This document shows, in pieces, positions 22,552 to 34,115 of a DNA stretch of 64,000 bases (the first letter of the stretch is position 1; every line of letters begins with the position of its first letter). The stretch is from Annona cherimola (Eukaryota; Streptophyta; Magnoliopsida; Magnoliales; Annonaceae): NCBI GenBank assembly GCA_030490835.1, contig CM059975.1, positions 12,715,579-12,779,578 of the forward strand, given 5' to 3'. The notes below the pieces were generated by a model, which was not told the DNA's origin, searched no databases, and saw only the letters and a program-made list of their open reading frames with translations. Position numbers and translations under genes: made by a program.

Positions 22552-22859
22552 TGGAGCACCCTATGAGATACACCCTCTTGATGTAAAAGAATATGATATG
22601 ACGGGAGTAATGAAGATGAGTAAATATATAATTGATATGTTAGTTGTACGAGTATTTGTGCATAAATAATTAAAAAGTAAAATAATAAGAAAATACCAAA
22701 AACTTATTAAAAAATATAAGAAAATTGAAGAAATTTAGAAGTTTTGACTTTAACCCAACACTTTTGATATATTGCCATGTTGTCATGTACTTTGGAACCG
22801 TTTTTGTTAATTTGAATTATGAGTAGTATGTTAATTCTACTCAATTCATTCACTTTTGA

Positions 22860-23260
22860 ATTTTAAAATTGGGCCGTTGATTAGTCTATACAAGATTAGC
22901 ATCCGAGAACCCGAGCCATGTCATTCTGGACACATGTAAACCGTTCGAGGGTCGCATCCAGCTGTACTTGAGGCCCCATGCCCCATGCGGCCAAGCCCTA
23001 TGGCCACTCGCCACAACGGGCTTGCGCATTTCTAGCCGTTGAATTCGCGTACGGATTTTAGGGGAGTCTTTTTTTAAATGCCACTGCCTTCGTGTCAGAG
23101 CAGCGGTTCTCCAGTCGATACGATAGGTCACCGACGCTAATCTACATTCCACACAAGCCTATCCAACAAGTTATCTGCTTTCTCTTACCACGTTCGTAAC
23201 ATTATCCAGCTCACCGACGCGTGGCTCATTACCCCGTAAAATTGCAATGGGAAGCGGCTC
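22860..23260. other. Non-coding block of balanced composition, conserved in copies A and B
   Basis: This block and 39200-39600 are GC-normal islands in the duplicated segment and remain well aligned, including gccgttgaattcgcgtacgg, tgccactgccttcgtgtc and gacgcgtggctcattacccc. Short ORFs exist but frames are not conserved between copies. It may be old promoter or gene-flank sequence. Confidence 0.4.
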
Positions 23261-23339
23261 ACGCATTTCGGTTGCATGTACATGTCTCGTGGATATTTCA
23301 CTTCCCAAATTTCTTTGTAGGAATAATTTTTCTTGTATA

Positions 23340-25240
23340 TGTAATAATTACGTATAATTTTTAATATATTCATAATATTTTATAAATTATTCTTATACCT
23401 ATAACATTTCACTGTAAATTTCTCTTACGCCACACCATTAAAATCATCTTTATCTATCCCATTCAAAAAATAATTTTGCCTCATTTAAAACTTTCTAATT
23501 AAGATAATTTAAGCTTTAACATGACTCAATTAATGGTAGTAAATCATTAATACAACATATTAAACAATGTTGTCAGAACCGAACTGATGATTAAACCGAT
23601 AAAGGAACTGATCTGATTTGAACCGGTGACGTCATCATAACATATTTATGATGTTATAAATATTAAATTATTTTTAAATTTTAAATAAATATATTGATAA
23701 AATTATATTTTCATAAATCCTAAATATATATATATATTAGATTTAAAAACCACAATATAAGTATAAAACATGTAGGAGGGACGGGAGCAGGCTGCAATAG
23801 GGACTGGGGTAGGCCGCAGCAATCACACATACATATATATTATTTGTGTTTTCTAATAATTTTAAAATCTTCATATAATTTCATATTAAATTCACACTTT
23901 TTGAGTATAAATCTAAATACAAATTTTATGTGAAATTTCGTAAAAATTACATTTTTCATAAAATTTTTAATTTTGCTATAAAACGGGTCATTTTGCAACA
24001 TTTTTTTTGAAAATATAAAATTATGAATCAATAGGCTAGAAAATTTTAATGTTGAAAAGTGTATTATCTTATTAATATAATTTGGGCAAATTTATAAAAT
24101 TATTTAATTGGAAATATCATACATATATGACTACAATTATATTTTAAAATATGGAGAACAAAGTAGATTATTATATTTGGATAAACTAAATTAAAGGATA
24201 AAGTGAATTAAACTAAGATGATATATGATATTATTAAAATTATTTATCAAAGAATTAATATTTAAATTCATATTTAAATGCACTGCAGGAACACCAAACA
24301 ACCTTGCACCATCGAAGCACCATTTCTGGTTCTCCATCGCCCCCAAATCTAGCTGTCGGCCATTGCATCTGCAATCAAATTCGAAGCCCAAATCTAAATG
24401 ACCGAACTTATTGTTAATAGCTGCAATTGCAAGTTGTCGACCATTATTTCATCAATTCCCACCTCTAATCACGTTGAGACGAAATCTCATAATTCCCAAA
24501 ATCAAGCAACTGTCTTTCCTAAATCGACATCTCTTACCCAACACCCATCAACCCATCAATGTCCTCAGCACTCCAAATCGGGAGAACTCAACTGGCAACA
24601 TGACCGGCAACAATTTTTATACCTCCTAAACCCACCAAAATTGTTACCATCAATTCCGCCCAAACCAAGAACTTTCATTTTCAGCCATCGATTCCAAGTA
24701 TCGAACAGAGCAGGCGACGGGCAGCGAGTGGGAGACGGGGAGAGCGAGAGTCAGGCAAAGGCGAGCAAGCAGTTGTCGGGCGTCGGCAAGCGACAGTAGG
24801 GTTTCGTGGGCGAAAAAGAAAAGATGAGCAGACATCGGGTTTTTTTAATATATTTCAGGTCTGACTGGGCGAATTTGGTTCAAACGTATGTTACGATTTA
24901 ACCGCCGGTTTGGTCGATTTTACGTATATGAACCGAACCGGATACAATCGAACCGGAAACTGGACCGGTCGAACCGGCCGGTCCGGTTCTTACAACACTG
25001 ATATTAAATAACTTGAAAATCATATTAAGGTAGATTTATTTTAATTAGAAAAATTTTAAAATGGCAATATCGTCTTTTCAATGAGATAGATAACGGTGGT
25101 TTTAACGGCGTGAGTACGAAAGAAATTTAGTGTAAAATATTATGAGTATAATAGAAATTTATGAAACGTTATGGGTATGTTATGAATCATGTGCAATTAT
25201 TATGGGTATAAGAGGAATTATCCCTTTTTATGTGGACATT
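23340..25240. repeat. Fold-back element in copy A, split by a hAT element
   Basis: Outer arms carry the complementary motifs attcttatacctataacatt / atgggtataagaggaatta and ctatcccattcaaaa / tttcaatgagatag. The uninterrupted counterpart in copy B is ~39655-40115. The hAT element at 23565-25000 sits in the loop of the hairpin. Confidence 0.7.
23565..25000. mobile_element. hAT-type element carrying unidentified GC-rich sequence, copy A only
   Basis: Ends CAATGTTGTCAGAACCG and, reverse complement of the right end, CAGTGTTGTAAGAACCG, with repeated gaaccgg motifs inside both ends. The 8-bp target duplication atattaaa (23557-23564, 25001-25008) is perfect. Copy B has one atattaaa (39885-39892). Subterminal cggttcgaccgg-type repeats fit hAT. 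The interior 24280-24840 is unlike the AT-rich ends and may be captured genomic DNA: C-rich on plus, with short ORFs on both strands (133 codons plus, 61 minus). I could not assign it to a gene family. Confidence 0.88.
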
Positions 25241-25866
25241 AGTCTCATTTTAGATATTATAATCAAGCTTAAGAGAAATAATAAGCTCCTATTATGAATT
25301 TTCAAAAAATTGCATTCATATCTACATAGTTGCTTGAAATTGTAATTGTATCACTCTGGTTAAAAATTTTAAAACGATAAGAATATCCCTACAAATAAAT
25401 AAAATTATAAAATGTAAAAAATTTATACTTAAAATATATAAATTATTTTTTAAAATCTTCCTCTAATCAAATAGAGCATTTACTATGAGGAAGATCGAAT
25501 ATAATTAATGTGAGTAATAAAATAATTTTTTGCATTTATAATTTTATTTGTTTAGAAAGGCATTATCATTATTTTAAAAAGGTTTTGCTTATATAAAAAC
25601 TAATTAAAGATTCCATGTAACCCTTTCAATTTTTAATAATTAACGCAAAACTTAATCTATTTGTTATTTTCAACATCATTGTTTAGTTTGTAAACTAATT
25701 TTTATCTAAATCAAGCATGCAAACAGGTCATATTTGCCTAAAAATAGATATATTTGTGTATAAATTGGGAAAATGATTATATCTATTCATATATATATAT
25801 ATTAAAGTATAATAATATTTTATAGAATCATTTATTGGTATAGTAGTGGCACTTTAGATAGTTTAA

Positions 25867-26123
25867 GGATGTGTTTAGCATTTAATAAAACATTTGCAAA
25901 AAATTGTTTGTGTAAAACTTTTCAAAATGTGATACAATAGAGGTAACAATGACAAGTAATAGAATAAAATTAAAAGAGATATGGTAATTATATGGCTAAT
26001 TGTGGATAAATGATTGAAAAGTAGGATAGTTATACAAAGATTAAAAAATGATTAAAAATGAGATAGTTGTGGAAAGTGAAAAAGTTTTAAATTGACAAGT
26101 TTTTATAATTACCTAACACACCC
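25867..26123. mobile_element. Tourist-like MITE shared by copies A and B
   Basis: ggatgtgtttagc ... ctaacacaccc with TAA on both sides. The copy B equivalent is 40746-41005. The third, older copy of this region reads tagtttaaatgttg (~29226-29239) without the element, a clean empty site. Confidence 0.82.
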
Positions 26124-26734
26124 TAAATGTTGAAAATATTATTTTAAAATTAATATTTAATATTTAATTATTTTATTAAGTTGATTTTAGACACTATTAA
26201 ATGAGGGTCATGCATGGATGCACAATGATACCAAACAAAGAAAGGATTTATGTGATAATATAAACAATACTAAATATATTAAATGAAATTAATTTTTCAT
26301 CAATTATTAATATATTAAAAATAAAAAGGGTTATACAAAAGATGAGTTTAATAGCGGCGTAGCCTTTTAAAAATTCTAACTTATAAAGTTCAAGTAAACT
26401 ATGCATATATGGATCTAATTTTTTGAAAATTCATGATATACTTATAATTTCACCCAAATTATGCAAGTAGTAATGCAAAAACTCCTAAAAACACTAATAA
26501 ATTCAAAAAATTACACAGAACTCGATTATATGCATAATGACCTATTTTAAGCTTAAAATGTATCATTCATTATTTTATTTAATTTCATTTTTTTGATTTT
26601 TTCTTCATAAACGTGTTTTCTTAGTGTATCCAATCCATATATTGAGTTTTTCCATTTTATAATAAATTTATATATTTATTTTAATTTTTAAAAATTATTA
26701 ATTGGAGAAGTATTTAAGTCATTTGCCATCCATT

Positions 26735-26985
26735 AGCGTGTTTGTGGTGGCTGGTAACTCCTATTTTTGCCTATGTCACAAAGGATAGTTCCAATGAGGG
26801 TATTCTCTCCCTAATTTGGTAAAAGAGTGTATTCCATATGTCTCCCAGTAATGTAGTATTTACAGTTGTCCCCCTAAGTATGGAGGTATCTACGGTGTGT
26901 CTCGAGAGAGAGTGAGAGTTGTGAAAGGGCCTAATTTGTAATATCAAAATATTACAATGTGTATAATACTAATAAAAAAGTTCAT
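26735..26985 (+). mobile_element. SINE relic, tail half of the tRNA-SINE family
   Basis: The tail gggcctaatttgtaatatc...tgtataatactaataaaaaa and the segment ttacagttgtccccctaagt match the SINE at 27200-27433. The head (gtttgtggtggctggtaactcc) is diverged. The copy at ~41620-41860 is its copy B equivalent. It interrupts a fold-back whose arms are at ~26560-26700 and ~26990-27175. Confidence 0.6.
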
Positions 26986-27199
26986 TTGTCATTCCTTAAA
27001 CTTGGTTTTTAAAGATAAAAAATAAATATTTAAAAGTATCATAAAATGACAAAACTTAGTATATGAATTGCATAAACTTAGAAAAATATTTAGTTAGAAA
27101 ATTTAAAAGTATAACTAGTTGTAAAAATAAATAAATGATGTATTTTTAGCCTAAAATATATTATGATATATATAATTAGGCTCCAAGTTATAAAAAGCT

Positions 27200-27433
27200 C
27201 GCTAGCAGGGGCGTGCCCTACTGGTCACTGATAATGGCAGTCACCAGCCATGTTCGTGTTCGAATCCTCCAAACGATAATATAAGCGTAATATTTGTCCT
27301 CAGTCTGAGGGTATGTACAGTTGTCTCCCCGAAAATGTGGATATTTACAAAATGTCTTTCAAAGGTGAGGCTCGTGGAAATGTCTGATTTGTAATATTTG
27401 ATGTAATAATGTATATAATATCGACAAAAAAAA
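27200..27433 (+). mobile_element. tRNA-derived SINE shared by copies A and B
   Basis: The head cgctagcaggggcgtgccct with a B box (gtgttcgaatcctcc) near 27260, the tail gtctgatttgtaatattt, then an A-run. Near-perfect 12-bp target duplication ttata(a/g)aaagct at 27188-27199 and 27434-27445. The copy B equivalent is 42421-42656. A diverged repeat unit at ~43800 (ttataaaaggctctatttgg) gives an empty-site-like junction. Confidence 0.78.
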
Positions 27434-27883
27434 TTATAGAAAGCTTTGTTTGGTATTGGGTAAAATATGAGATAAAAAATGGACTATGATAATATGTGAT
27501 AGATTATTATTTAGCTGAAATTTTTAATTTTTAATATATTTTGTAGTTTTCTTTACTTTTATTGGAGTCGAAATGCATTTAGTTTAAATATCAAAATTTA
27601 CTTTTTTAGATAATTATTTATTTTAATAAAACTTTAAAAGTAAAAATTTTATGTATAAAGCGCGAGATGAATGGAATTTTATTTTAAAATTTATAAGAAT
27701 ACATATAAGAATCTAAATTTGGTAAAATTTTGTTTTTTAACTAAATACATACTTAAGCACACGTAAAATGAAATAAAATAAAAATATATAAAGTTATTAC
27801 TTAGCTAAGTAACAACTCAATTTCTAGCATCATAATCCTAAAAAATGGTGGAGAAGATTTTTGGAAGCAAGAGAATTTTTTGT

Positions 27884-28964
27884 GCATCATTCACCCCAAA
27901 GATTCCTCGCCGCCGGGGATTGTTTACGGTTTACTTCTGCCCAAAATTCATGACGAAAATATGAGCTAAAAAACCTAGCGTCGTGGAATAGGTAAAAGCA
28001 TTTATTTATTTATTTATTTATTTTTAAAAACACTTCTTCCATGTTATGAATTTGCTTCTTAACTTCTATGCCTTTTCTATTCTTGCCTTTATTTTTAAAT
28101 ATTTTTGACATTTTTCACGACAACCGCTTTAACTATTTTAATTTTATTGTTTTTGTTCCTAATCATAGTTCCTTTGACATCACATTACTTTACACTTCTT
28201 CAATTTTTTTTTTATGGTTTCCACTATTAATTTACTTCTTCTAAGAGATTTACAATAGTATTAATTTTTTTAAAACATTATCAAAGTGTCATTTATTTTT
28301 TAAATACGCGAAACTATGGCCGAGAAAATAGAAATGCAACTTGGTGAAGGTATTCAGCTAACTAACATTAATTTAGGTAGGAATCTCGGTATCGAATCGG
28401 TCTCCTTGTAATGATGCAATCAAAAATCGAATGAGTAGCCAAATGAGCGGCACTCGTTTGGTGATGAAGGTGCAAATAAGATTTTCTTCTGGGCACCATG
28501 CGTGTTTTTAATCCCATTATGAGGATTTCAAACAAAAATTCTCCAAGTGACAGTGTTGTATTGTGTTGTATGATGGCATTGTGTAGTGATGTTATTTCTC
28601 CTCAATCTGTGAGAGCATCTGTCACCGTCCACCAATTGAGATGTTTGATATATTTGTAAAATTATTATTAAAAAATTATAAAAATGTCTCAAAGTTTACT
28701 TGTAATATCAGTTGAGATTATTATAATATATTCATAGAGTAATGTTGACCACTTGCGAGTACCTGAGAATGATTTGAATGTTACCTTATGAGTATGTAAG
28801 ATTACTATTTTATAATTTCAAATAGTAAAATTATTCTTTTTACTAAAATATTTTTTTTGTGACTTGTTTCAAGATAATTAAAATATATCTATGTTTGTAA
28901 TTTAAAAATATATACAAACACTTCTCTAAAAATTATAAAACTTGATATAAAAGTTAGAGCTCCG
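27884..28964. other. Intergenic between duplication copies
   Basis: A GC-normal patch at 27885-27960, an (attt)n microsatellite at ~28001-28024, and the tail of a SINE (28580-28740: cttgtaatatcagttgagat) related to the one at 14288-14543. No gene supported. Confidence 0.5.
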
Positions 28965-29500
28965 AAGTGATTCTATGTAACCCTTTTATTTTTAATATGT
29001 CGAGGATTAATATAAAATTTGACCCATTTATTATATTTATCATTATTCGTTTAACTAGAAGACCGAATTTTATTCAAATCAAATATGCCCGTGGGTCACA
29101 TTTGCTTAAAAATAAATATATATTCATTTGTGAATTAAGAAAAATGGTTATATTTATTCACATATATATTAAAATATAATAGTATTTTATAAAATTATTT
29201 ATCTATATTGTAATAATATTATAGATAGTTTAAATGTTGAAAATAATAATTTAAAATTGATATTTAATGCTAAATTATTTTATTAGGTTGATTTTACATA
29301 TTTATAGATGGGTTATGCACAGTAATACTAGACAAATAAATTTTTTTATGATAATATAAATGATATTAAGTATAGTAAAAGGAATTGATTTTCAACTATC
29401 ATCAAGCTATTAAAAATACAAAGAATTACATAGAATAGATATTTCACACAAACTTTACGCATAAGTTAAAGGCCTTACTCGAATGCAACGTCTACATGAA
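28965..29500. repeat. Third, diverged partial copy of the duplicated segment
   Basis: Aligns with 25610-26520 of copy A (landmarks tgtaacccttt-atttttaata, tttgcttaaaaata-ata, gatagtttaaatgttgaaaa, caaataaa-tttttatgataa). It lacks the MITE at 25867-26123, so it split off before that insertion. Confidence 0.75.
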
Positions 29501-30713
29501 TCATGTTTTATATTTTATTTTTTGGCACTAACATATGGGCTAAGCATGTATTTTGTAGATATGAAATTTTACGAATTTTGAATATTATTTAATAATTTGA
29601 ATATTAAAATATGAATTCCAATGGTCAAGTGTGGCTGCCTGGAGGGAGCTTGAATAGTTGGATTTTTATTTTTAATATTCTAAAATATAAAATAATATTT
29701 AAAAATTATAAATTTTCACATATAAGAAATATATGCTTAGCCCCACATGTTAATGTCAAAAAATTAAAAAAATCCATGCAAACGTTAGCATTGAAGCTCA
29801 ATGTAAACATTTGTATTCGATCATTGTCTTAAGTTAAATATATTTAGAACAATAAAAAAAATAAAAAATAGGATTTATGGGCCCAGACTAACAAATGACA
29901 CTGTTAGCCTGGCTAACATGATCATGAATTTGTTTTTTTGAAAAAGTGATATATTACTATGATATAATTGGAGTAATAATCAGGAATAAAGGGAATAAAA
30001 TTAAAATAAATGGAGTAGTTAGTAATAATCAGGAATAAAGGGAATAAAATTAAAATAAATGGGGTAGTTATCTACCTATGTCAGAAAATGCGAAAAAATT
30101 ACTGAAATTAGATGTATCAATAAAAAAAAGTAAGATAGCTAGGTGTTGCATCACATCAAAAGAGTGTAGAATATGGGGGAGGAAGGAAAATTTCCTTTAC
30201 CAATTACCAACTGTATAAAATAAACTTAATTAACGAAACATGGAGACCATTTCATTTTAAAGCTCTGGGTCGAATGCACTGGGGTTGGGACGCTGCAGCT
30301 GGATCCATGAGACCAATTTCGCATCCCTTTTTTCGGCCGCGAAACGGTTCACGCTAACCTGTAGATTTTACAAAGCAAGCACGCACCTGCTCCACATCTC
30401 CTCAAGCCATTAAATTAATTTGGACCGCTAGCGAATGGTCCGCAGAAATTTCTGTTTCTATTTCAAGAATTAAAATCATCAGTGCAATCCAATCAAAATA
30501 AATAAATCATTCGGGTTGCTGCCGTTCGGAGTCAATTCTGCTCTTATTTTATCATTAAAAAGTAAAAAAATCTTACAATATCCTATTTTAAGTTAAGTTA
30601 ATTTTAAACCTATTTTATCCTTTTTTTATTTTCACTCATCTTATCATATTCATTCCATTCCTATTCTTCATATTATTCTCCTCAAAATGAATACATTCTA
30701 AGAGAATTTTAAT
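29501..30713. other. Intergenic with a small internal duplication
   Basis: A 47-50 bp segment (gtaataatcaggaataaagg, then gaataaaattaaaataaatg) occurs twice in tandem at ~29970-30070, inside what looks like a worn Tourist-like MITE. 30230-30500 is GC-normal without a recognised gene. Confidence 0.5.
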
Positions 30714-30980
30714 TTAATGGCTCGGTTTGTTTCTTCCTGTGGTGGCGGCTTTTGTTTAATGGCATCGTTTGCTTTTTTCCTGTGGTGACTTTTGTTTAAT
30801 GACAGCGTTCCTTTCTTCATGTGGCGATTTTTGTTTAATGGTTTCGTTTTTCGTCGTGTGGTGACTTTTCTTTGATGGCTCCATTTGTTTGCTTTACTGT
30901 GACGTTTTTTCTTAATAGCTCCGTTTGTTTTTTTACTGTGGTGAATTTAAAGGCTCTGTTTGTTTCTTCCTGTGGTGGCA
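30714..30980. repeat. Degenerate minisatellite, about 45-60 bp units
   Basis: At least six consecutive units share the order tttaatggc-tc(g/c)gtttgttt-cttcctgtggtgacttttg. Units vary in length and sequence. Its last unit (ttcctgtggtggcatt) runs into the left arm of the inverted duplication at ~30960-31710. Confidence 0.75.
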
Positions 30981-31710
30981 TTAAGTATTTGGCCAGCCCC
31001 AATGTAAACCTTCTTCCATGTGCACATTGGGTTCCGTTTGTCTCCTCTCAAATCTCAATGTGGGCATGGATAACATTTGCAATGAAGTTTTTTGTTTTTT
31101 ATATTGACGGTGTGTCTATCTATCTATATATATATTTTAAAGAAAATTATTTTTATATTGTTTTATTTATTGACCTTGATTCCAGATGTTCAATTACCAT
31201 CATCATCTTTAAGTTTGTCATTGTCCGTATAGAGAAAAGAGATTCCGGTATAAAGACAAGTCTTTTTTATCACCTTTTTGAGTCGGAAGTCGGAACTCAT
31301 ATTTCACTACTTTTGTTATTTTATCCATATTTTCAAGAGCGACCCGTTCTTCATTAACTTAAAAAGCACGTCTATTTAATTTTTATTAGCTTTATTTTCA
31401 ATAATCGTTATTCTTTTTCCCAGAGCAACATCATTAGTTAGCTTTTCCTTCTCTTCTCAAGTCCTTGTCCAAAACAAGAATTAATTTTGAATTTTGTCGC
31501 CACAAGATATTTTAGAGTTTCGTTTGACTATGCTAAGGCCGAGTCACAGGCGTTCTGGACGGGCAAGTAGGTGCGTGCATCCATGTTCCGCCATCGGGGA
31601 ACGAAGCATTATAATATTCTTTCCAAGCCAGATGCGTTGCCAATTTATACGAGCATCGAGGGTGGATGTATCCTTACCATCGACTCATCTTGAAGAAAGT
31701 GTGTGAATTA
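30960..31710 (+). repeat. Left arm of a diverged inverted duplication
   Basis: Matches the reverse complement of ~33130-34115. Shared stretches include gtggtggcat, ttccgtttgtctcc, tttatttattgaccttgatt, gtccgtatagagaaaagaga, tattttcaagagcgacc and tattctttcc-agcc. The arms are clearly old. ORFs over this region (161 codons at 30872-31357 and 70 codons at 31494-31706) are not kept as frames in the other arm. Confidence 0.75.
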
Positions 31711-32137
31711 TGGCCCTTGCGTATGGAAATGTATATATTTTTTAGCAAACGCGGCTTATAATATATTGTATTTAGTTTCCTATTTAAATAAGCGGTATTA
31801 AATATAATGAATGAATGTCATTTTTCATCAAATATTAAAATTTTAAAATTTGAAGATGTTACTTGCAAGCGGGCCTGATTTACTTACTAATAAGACTTTT
31901 GAGTACATATATATCATTCGGTCGTACCCTTGCTATAATACATCACCCCATGTGGGTGGGCTGTAATTCACCTTCACTTTCCCCATGTGTTCGTTACATC
32001 AACCAACCAACGTGGAAGCGAAATTCACAGTCATCACGATGAGTGGATGGTCAGCGTAGGTGTAGGATTAGGTTTAAATCTCTAAAGATAGGATTGGAGT
32101 CGACAAAATTCCAGTCATGACTAACCCGCCGAAGGTT

Positions 32138-33121
32138 TAGGGGTGCAACTTGAGAGCATGCTTCATGCTTTCGGACGTATATACTTATTTTTTTAAATTT
32201 TTTTGAAAATCTTTCATAAACTTGTTAACCCAAGTGTATTTAATCTGCGTATAAATTTTTACCATTTTTAGAGTACAAATATCTAAAGTACTCCAAAAAT
32301 GGTAAAAGTTTACACACAGATTAAATACACTTGGGCTAACAAATTTATGAAAAAAATTTCAAAAAAAAAAAAAGTATGCGCCCGGAGCATGCAGTGCTCC
32401 TACAACTTGGGTCGGTTCCATTTAGATAGTAGTCTACCCTACCCATATTCTATTTGTAAAAAGTTTATCATCTCCTACCCATTTATTAGTTCGGTTCTTA
32501 GTATACAATACTCTACCCATTACCGATAAAGTCAGTTTCGGTTTCGATTACAATCGGTTCTTTTAATACTCGAATATAATATTTTTAAAATTTTTTTATG
32601 TTATTTTAAATAATTTAAAATAATACTCATTTATGTTTTAAAATCATAAGTACATATATTATCGTTTATATTATTATATAAAAATATAAAATATAGACCA
32701 TCATGACCCAATCATTAAAACTATTAATATATTATAATAATAAGTCACAAGCGTATTTATAAGAGTCTTTCGAAAGTCGATGACGTATATATAAATAACC
32801 GAACTAGTTTTATAATTTACAATGTACAAAAGTCATTTAAATTTGAATTTGTTAAAATATATGTGAACATAATATGTCAAAGACAAAGCATAATACATAC
32901 TATATAATATATATTATGCGCTTAATTAATTACCCATATGAGTACCTATGTAGGTCGATTATGCGTACCCAACGTATCTACCCTACCCACACCCTATTTA
33001 AGGAGGTGAGTAATAATTTATACCCTAATTATACCCATAGTTAATAGTTTTTACCTTATACTACCTAAATTATGATCGTGTCGGCAGTTAGCAACGCGTA
33101 CGCTACCCAAGTTGCACCCTA
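32138..33121 (+). mobile_element. hAT-type element, interrupted by a fold-back in its left terminus
   Basis: Left end TAGGGGTGCAACTTG, right end (reverse complement) TAGGGTGCAACTTGGGTAG. Candidate target duplication gccgaaggt / gccaaggt (one indel). The interior from ~32401 is shared in reverse orientation with 61740-62483 (e.g. accgaactagttttataatt versus its complement), so it is a family with two copies here. Repeated ctaccctaccca motifs lie near both ends. No transposase. Confidence 0.8.
32153..32400. mobile_element. Mutator-like fold-back MITE nested in a hAT terminus
   Basis: 248-bp hairpin. Terminal motifs agagcatgcttcatgc and ggagcactgcatgctcc (reverse complement of the right end), then near-complementary arms meeting at ~32277 (ccatttttagagta / tactccaaaaatgg). 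9-bp target duplication tgcaacttg (32144-32152) / tacaacttg (32401-32409), the length made by Mutator-type transposases. Confidence 0.78.
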
Positions 33122-33129
33122 GCCAAGGT

Positions 33130-34115
33130 TCTATGGGGCACGAGCCTCGACGCTCGCTCGTCTGAACTGGCAACATGTGCGGCTCGGAAAGAATATCATA
33201 TCATGCTCCATTCCCTGACGACAGAACATGGATGCAGGTGCCTGCTTGGCTGTCCACAATCCAGCATTGGATTTCACTGCTGCATGGCAACCCGCGTGAC
33301 CCGGCCTTGGCATGGAAACCAATTTACTAGCCTATTAAAATTTAAAATTCTAAGATATCTTATTTGCAAAAAAATCCAAAATTAATTCTTCTTGTTCGCT
33401 AACTGAACAAAGACTTGGAAAGAGGAAGAAATCAAATAGATATGCATTTTAAATTAATAAACAACAGGTCGCTCTTGAAAATATGGATAAAATAACAAAA
33501 TTAGTGAAACATCACTTAGGACTCAAGAAGATCATAAAAGACTTGTATTTATACAGGTATCTCTTTTCTCTATACGGACAAAAACAACTTTAGCGATGAT
33601 GATGGTAATTGGAGATTTGGAGTCAAGGTCAATAAATAAAATCATATAAAAATATGCAAAATGATCTTTTAAGACCGGATGCACGGAGTCCCAAAAACTT
33701 ATGTTTTTAATTTTTAAAATTTTTTTCATGGGTAAGTAAATTTAGGTGTATTAAATTTATAAACCAAGTTTTACTATTTTTGGATTTTTTAAGAATTTTT
33801 TAATTTTTAAACACAGTGTCATTTTCGTAATTTTTAGATCTCAGAAAATTACGAAAATACCACTATGTTTAAAAATCCAAAAAAATACTTAAAAACATCC
33901 AAAAAGAGTAAAACTTAGTTTATAGATTTAATACACTTAGATTTAATTATTCATGAAACAAGTGCATAAAGAAAAAAATAAAAAAATTATTATAAATAAT
34001 TTTTTTAAAATAAACTAAGTGAAATATTTACTTAGCCTAAATTAATAGAATCACTTCTTATATATATATATATATATTCCAAGGAGACAAACGGAATCCA
34101 ATGGGATGCCACCAC
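33130..34115 (-). repeat. Right arm of the diverged inverted duplication
   Basis: Reverse complement of ~30960-31710, with a fold-back element (about 33668-34050) inserted. It begins within ten bases of the right end of the hAT element at 33121. A short minus-strand ORF (33322-33131) shares a nucleotide-level match with 31525-31680. Confidence 0.7.
33668..34050. repeat. Fold-back element in the right arm of the inverted duplication
   Basis: Complementary arms meet near 33839: tcgtaatttttagatctcag / cagaaaattacgaaaatacc, with outer matches ggtgtattaaatttataaac / gtttatagatttaatacact. The right end ctaagtgaaatatttacttag is like that of the 20520/36988 family. The left arm at ~31130 lacks it. 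Confidence 0.65.

Larger units (their letters stand above)
18127..27883. repeat. Segmental duplication, copy A
   Basis: Colinear, same orientation, with 34758-43110 (copy B). In a ~290-base stretch (from 18216 versus 34826) I counted 18 substitutions, about 94% identity. Start anchors are gttaatatc-cataaaat and the shared tcctattttatcct. End anchors are ggaagcaagagaatttttt and tcattcacccc. Size differences are explained mainly by elements inserted in only one copy. No gene is carried by either copy apart from transposon fragments. Confidence 0.92.

Noticed and set aside
30714..30980. CRISPR-like array
   Set aside because: Units are imperfect, adjacent and without unique spacers, in plant nuclear DNA. 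It is a minisatellite.
30872..31357. 161-codon plus-strand ORF as a gene
   Set aside because: It covers the end of a minisatellite and an arm of an inverted duplication. The frame is not kept in the other arm, and there is no recognisable domain.
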